DNA from: Thermodesulfobacteriota bacterium
GTDB lineage: Bacteria; Desulfobacterota; BSN033; UBA1163
Assembly (NCBI GenBank): GCA_030024065.1
Contig: JASEIE010000180.1
Span: 1 to 8,343 of the forward strand
DNA: 8,343 bases
Direction: 5' to 3'
Shown here: positions 5,886-8,343 of the stretch, piece after piece
How positions within the stretch are numbered: the stretch's first letter is position 1
How the letters are laid out: each line of letters begins with the position of its first letter
The notes under the pieces: generated by a model
Seen by the model: the letters and a program-made list of their open reading frames with translations, nothing else
Told to the model about the DNA's origin: nothing
Database searches by the model: none
Program-made: the position numbers and the translations under genes

Positions 5886-7952
5886 ATGCCATTTGGATTT
5901 GCTGGCAGAATACTTATAGTCGATCTAACTAGCTCCGAAACCACCGAAATCCCCATAGAGAAATACGTACCCAAGTATATCGGCGGGAGGGGGATAGCGA
6001 CCAGAATATATTGGGAAGATGTGCCTCCCGAAGTCAAACCATTTGACCCGGAAAACGAGCTTATTTTCATGACGGGCCCCTTGCAGGGTACTATATTTCC
6101 CGGGTCGAGCAGAATGTCTGCGGTAAGCAAAGCAGCCCAGACTTATCCGACTGAATCCATTTGTTCGTCAAATATCGGATCGTTCTTTGCACCAGAACTG
6201 AAATTCGCCGGCTACGATGGCCTCATTATTCAAGGTAAAGCGTCCAAACCCGTATATCTATGGATAACAGACAGCCGGGCCCTTATACTGGATGCTGCCT
6301 GGCTATGGGGTTTAAACACCCATGATGCCCAAAACGAAATTTGGAAGAAGCATGGGTGGCAGACCAGGGTCCTAGTCATCGGTCCGGCCGGCGAGAACGT
6401 GTGCAGGTCGGCCAGTATCTTAAGTGATTCCGGAAGTGCTTTTGGATTAGGTAGCTTCGGAGCCATTATGGGGTCAAAGAACTTGAAGGCTATAGCTACC
6501 CGTGGCACAGGTGCTGTTACAATTGCACGACCAAAAGAAGCGCTTGAACTTAGGGAATATATTGATGCTCTTCACGGGCCCAAACCAGGAGATTCCGTAA
6601 TAGGCTTTAAGGGCAAGAAACTCACCGGCCATCGAGCTGCAGCAAGAATTAATCCTTTCGCACCTACGAACCAGACCGGTGTCTATGGAGAACCTTTATT
6701 GTCGACCATGGCTGAAGAGATAAAGCAGGGGAAAGTCACTTGGCGACCAACCTCATGTTATGCCTGCCCCGGTGGCTGCAGAAGTGGCATAAAAATCCGT
6801 GGCGGCGAAATACCTTGCGGCTCTTCGAAGTGCAATATACTGCGCGCCCCTGCTGAAGTCTACAACAAATATTATCATACCCGTGGGGCTATGTCAAAAA
6901 ATGTCTGGGAGTGGACGCAACTGCATCAGACGCTTGGACTGAATCATCACGAAACACCCGATGGAAGAACCGCATCGAGTACCGGTGCAGTTGGGTCACG
7001 ACTTGTGGAAAACCTAATCAAAGCCGGCATTCTTACCGAAAAGAACACAGGCTGGCCAACTGACAAATACGGTAGCCTGGAATTCTCCCGCCAGGCACTC
7101 ATCGACATAGCCTGTAAAAGAGGATTTGGTAAGGTCTGGGCTGAAGATATTTGTAGAGCTATTGACTACATTACGAATCATGAGGAGTTTGGTCCCAATA
7201 GAAACAAGGCACTGTACTATCGAGACCTTGTATATCCTAAAGCGGGTAACTTTAACGGCTATCAGTCCCATTATCGACACTCATCAGAGGGTATTCATTA
7301 TGCCAACCTCCTGTATTATGCCCTTTCACAAGGAGATGGAAATCGACAGCACTGTGCTGAGTATTTCTACAAGGGCCCTCGCTCCATGACGCCGGGAACA
7401 GATGAGTGGAAAACGATGCTGGCTGGAGTTATGAAGAAGTACGCGGGCACGGACAAACCAGTCGGTTCGCCCGGTTTTGAAGAGTGCGAAAAGGCGGTAA
7501 GATGGTTCTGGCAGCAACAAATGGAGATGGAAAGCCTTGAGTCCTGCAATGCTAAACTACAGGGTTGGTGCGAGTATACTCAAGATAGCATCAGCGATTT
7601 TGAGCTGGGTAGCAAGATGTTGAATGTCGTTACCGGCTGGGATTGGACACAGACCAAGCTCTGGGCTGAGTGTGAAAGACTGTGGATTCTGGAAAGAGCA
7701 ATAGCTTGCAGAGAAGGACGCCGATCGAGTGATGATGAGTTTAACGACACCTGGCTTCAAGAAAACCCCATGGCCGCCAGCGCTGACGGTACGCGTTTCG
7801 ACAAGGCAAGAATCAGGGAAGGACTTGACAGTTTGTATGCCCTCGTCGGCTGGAATAGGAACGGCATACCTACCAGAGCCAGGCTCGAAGAGCTTGACCT
7901 CAAAGATGTCGCTGATGACCTGGAGAACAGGGGAGTACCGATATCCCAGTAA
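5886..7952 (+). CDS. AOR-family tungstopterin oxidoreductase, catalytic subunit (divergent active site)
   Basis: Family members use a tungsten bis-pterin and one [4Fe-4S] cluster, typically for aldehyde/carboxylate interconversion; BamB of class II benzoyl-CoA reductase is also a member. The N-terminal domain is typical: GGRGIATRIYW, VPPEVKPFDPEN, TGPLQGT, PGSSRMS and FFAPELKFAGYDGLIIQGKA. Cluster ligands are Cys291/294/298 (C-x2-C-x3-C) and Cys562 in LQGWC, matching Pyrococcus AOR Cys288/291/295/494. The expected DxxGLD motif reads QTLGLN (348-353), and DxLGxC reads KLQGWC (557-562), so three acidic positions are replaced. The C-terminal WNRNGIPTRARLEEL resembles the ending of BamB and many AORs. 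At 688 aa it is longer than classical AOR (~605). GGGAGG at 5873-5878 in the preceding gene is the ribosome binding site. The last codons touch a receiver-domain relic. Substrate unknown. Confidence 0.9.
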   Translation: MPFGFAGRILIVDLTSSETTEIPIEKYVPKYIGGRGIATRIYWEDVPPEVKPFDPENELIFMTGPLQGTIFPGSSRMSAVSKAAQTYPTESICSSNIGSFFAPELKFAGYDGLIIQGKASKPVYLWITDSRALILDAAWLWGLNTHDAQNEIWKKHGWQTRVLVIGPAGENVCRSASILSDSGSAFGLGSFGAIMGSKNLKAIATRGTGAVTIARPKEALELREYIDALHGPKPGDSVIGFKGKKLTGHRAAARINPFAPTNQTGVYGEPLLSTMAEEIKQGKVTWRPTSCYACPGGCRSGIKIRGGEIPCGSSKCNILRAPAEVYNKYYHTRGAMSKNVWEWTQLHQTLGLNHHETPDGRTASSTGAVGSRLVENLIKAGILTEKNTGWPTDKYGSLEFSRQALIDIACKRGFGKVWAEDICRAIDYITNHEEFGPNRNKALYYRDLVYPKAGNFNGYQSHYRHSSEGIHYANLLYYALSQGDGNRQHCAEYFYKGPRSMTPGTDEWKTMLAGVMKKYAGTDKPVGSPGFEECEKAVRWFWQQQMEMESLESCNAKLQGWCEYTQDSISDFELGSKMLNVVTGWDWTQTKLWAECERLWILERAIACREGRRSSDDEFNDTWLQENPMAASADGTRFDKARIREGLDSLYALVGWNRNGIPTRARLEELDLKDVADDLENRGVPISQ

Positions 7953-8085
7953 AATTCATCCAAAACAGAGGGCGATCATTGTGGGCGGTTTTCCCGAGAC
8001 GGATCGTGTCAATCAGGCCCGTGAATTAGGTGCCGGCTCCTATGTCAAAAAGCCTTATGTGCTGGAGAAAATAAGCAAAAAATAA
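7951..8085 (+). pseudogene. Response-regulator receiver-domain C-terminal relic
   Basis: In a frame different from the AOR gene, the translation starts KIHPKQRAIIVGGFPETDR and continues VNQARELGAGSYVKKPYVLEKISKK to a TAA. This is the β4-α4-β5-α5 part of a CheY-like receiver, including the conserved KP pair, as found at the end of hybrid PAS-histidine kinases in Desulfobacterota. The phosphoacceptor aspartate half and the kinase are absent, the last helix is cut short, and the usual Ser after IIV is Gly. No ribosome binding site or ATG precedes it. The frame upstream (EYRYPS, from 7933) could also fit, so the junction may lie inside the final AOR codons. It is a non-functional fragment. Confidence 0.75.
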
Positions 8086-8148
8086 TTCTTCTTCTTACCA
8101 TGATTTCATGACGTCAATCCCTTATGCAACATTTCAAGCCGAAATAGT

Positions 8149-8201
8149 GATACATAAAGGAGCGATGCCATCCTACAAGGATGACCTCCTCGATACATAA
8201 A
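8149..8201. repeat. Two GATACATAAA direct repeats, 43 bp apart, around an inverted repeat
   Basis: GATACATAAA occurs at 8149-8158 and 8192-8201. The 43-bp offset is about four helical turns, so both copies face the same side of the DNA, upstream of the promoter at 8228. Between them lies an imperfect dyad: CATCCT (8169-8174)-ACA-AGGATG (8178-8183), flanked by AGGAG (8158-8162) and CTCCT (8186-8190). This could be an activator or repressor region for the next gene, or simply local duplication. The rest of 8086-8227 shows no gene I recognise. Confidence 0.4.
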
Positions 8202-8227
8202 ATACTGGCCACTGTCGCCTTTTTCGC

Positions 8228-8256
8228 TTGACATATACCTATGTTCTCCATACGAT
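8228..8256 (+). promoter_or_regulatory. Sigma70-type promoter for the gene beyond the right edge
   Basis: TTGACA (8228-8233) is a perfect -35. After exactly 17 nt comes TACGAT (8251-8256), 4 of 6 to the -10 consensus with the key first TA and last T present. A start near 8263 gives a leader of about 75-80 nt to the ribosome binding site at the window end. It points rightward, the same direction as that site, which supports it. Confidence 0.55.
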
Positions 8257-8330
8257 TCAAATCAACTATTCGGGAGCTATCAACACTCATTAAACGATCT
8301 CTAACCATTTTATTATTTTCATTTCGAAAG

Positions 8331-8343
8331 AGAGGGGGATTGA
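8331..8343 (+). promoter_or_regulatory. Ribosome binding site of a + strand gene starting at or beyond the window end
   Basis: AGAGGGGG at 8331-8338 is a purine-rich Shine-Dalgarno-like site of the same style as those before the hydro-lyase and ferredoxin genes. A TTG at 8340-8342 is too close to be the likely start, so the initiation codon is probably just outside the window. No coding sequence can be described. Confidence 0.5.

Noticed and set aside
942..7952. Leucine biosynthesis operon
   Set aside because: Only LeuC/LeuD-like subunits are present; no leuA, leuB or leucine-rich leader is visible, and neighbours are transport and redox genes.
5326..7952. Class II benzoyl-CoA reductase BamCB as a firm call
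   Set aside because: The gene pair and C-terminal wording resemble it, but the active-site motifs differ from BamB and no other bam gene is in the window.
8114..8308. Reverse-strand open frame of 64 codons at the right edge
   Set aside because: No family resemblance that I can name, and it lies across a good + strand promoter and repeat region; not supported as a gene.
1..8343. CRISPR array, tRNA or rRNA genes
   Set aside because: No regularly spaced repeats, cloverleaf-like segment or rRNA wording was seen on either strand.

Overview
The window reads as part of an anaerobe's genome. It holds a tungstopterin (AOR-family) oxidoreductase with its own polyferredoxin, an FrhB-type iron-sulfur flavoprotein, an oxygen-sensitive aconitase-family hydro-lyase, a TctC-type solute receptor and an LUD-domain protein. 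This mix, and the wording of a receiver-domain relic near the right end, recall syntrophic or sulfate-reducing Desulfobacterota. That placement is an inference from gene style, not a demonstrated taxonomy. All recognisable genes lie on the + strand.

Left edge (1-941): the 3' part of an LUD (DUF162/LutC-like) gene, entering from outside, is followed by a short intergenic stretch. That stretch holds a decayed REP-associated/IS200-like tyrosine transposase (Y1_Tnp) fragment.

Centre (942-5180): an apparent operon of four genes. They are an exported TctC/Bug-family receptor without TctA or TctB partners in the window, a two-ferredoxin-motif FrhB/FdhB-family protein, and the large and small subunits of an archaeal-type isopropylmalate dehydratase/homoaconitase-like enzyme. 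No other leucine-pathway gene is visible, so a catabolic hydroxy-acid dehydratase is as plausible as LeuCD. An 11-codon ORF with a strong ribosome binding site sits just before the large-subunit gene.

Right (5181-7952): a near-consensus sigma70-type promoter (TTGACA-N17-TATACT), with a small palindrome between its two hexamers, drives a second unit of two genes 2 nt apart. These are a 16-cysteine ferredoxin subunit and an AOR-family catalytic subunit. The order matches AorA-AorB-type enzymes and the pair also resembles BamC/BamB. The catalytic subunit keeps the four cluster cysteines but lacks acidic residues normally seen around the tungstopterin site.

Right edge (7953-8343): the AOR gene runs straight into a relic of a response-regulator receiver domain. 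After that come a pair of 10-bp direct repeats, a good promoter (TTGACA-N17-TACGAT) and a ribosome binding site at the very end of the window, announcing another + strand gene outside.

Working model (inference): a small anaerobic carboxylate-metabolism island. The receptor captures an organic acid, the aconitase-type enzyme dehydrates or isomerises it, and the FrhB-like protein and the ferredoxin-AOR pair handle low-potential electrons or acid/aldehyde chemistry. The block is bordered on both sides by gene debris, which suggests it was assembled by recombination.
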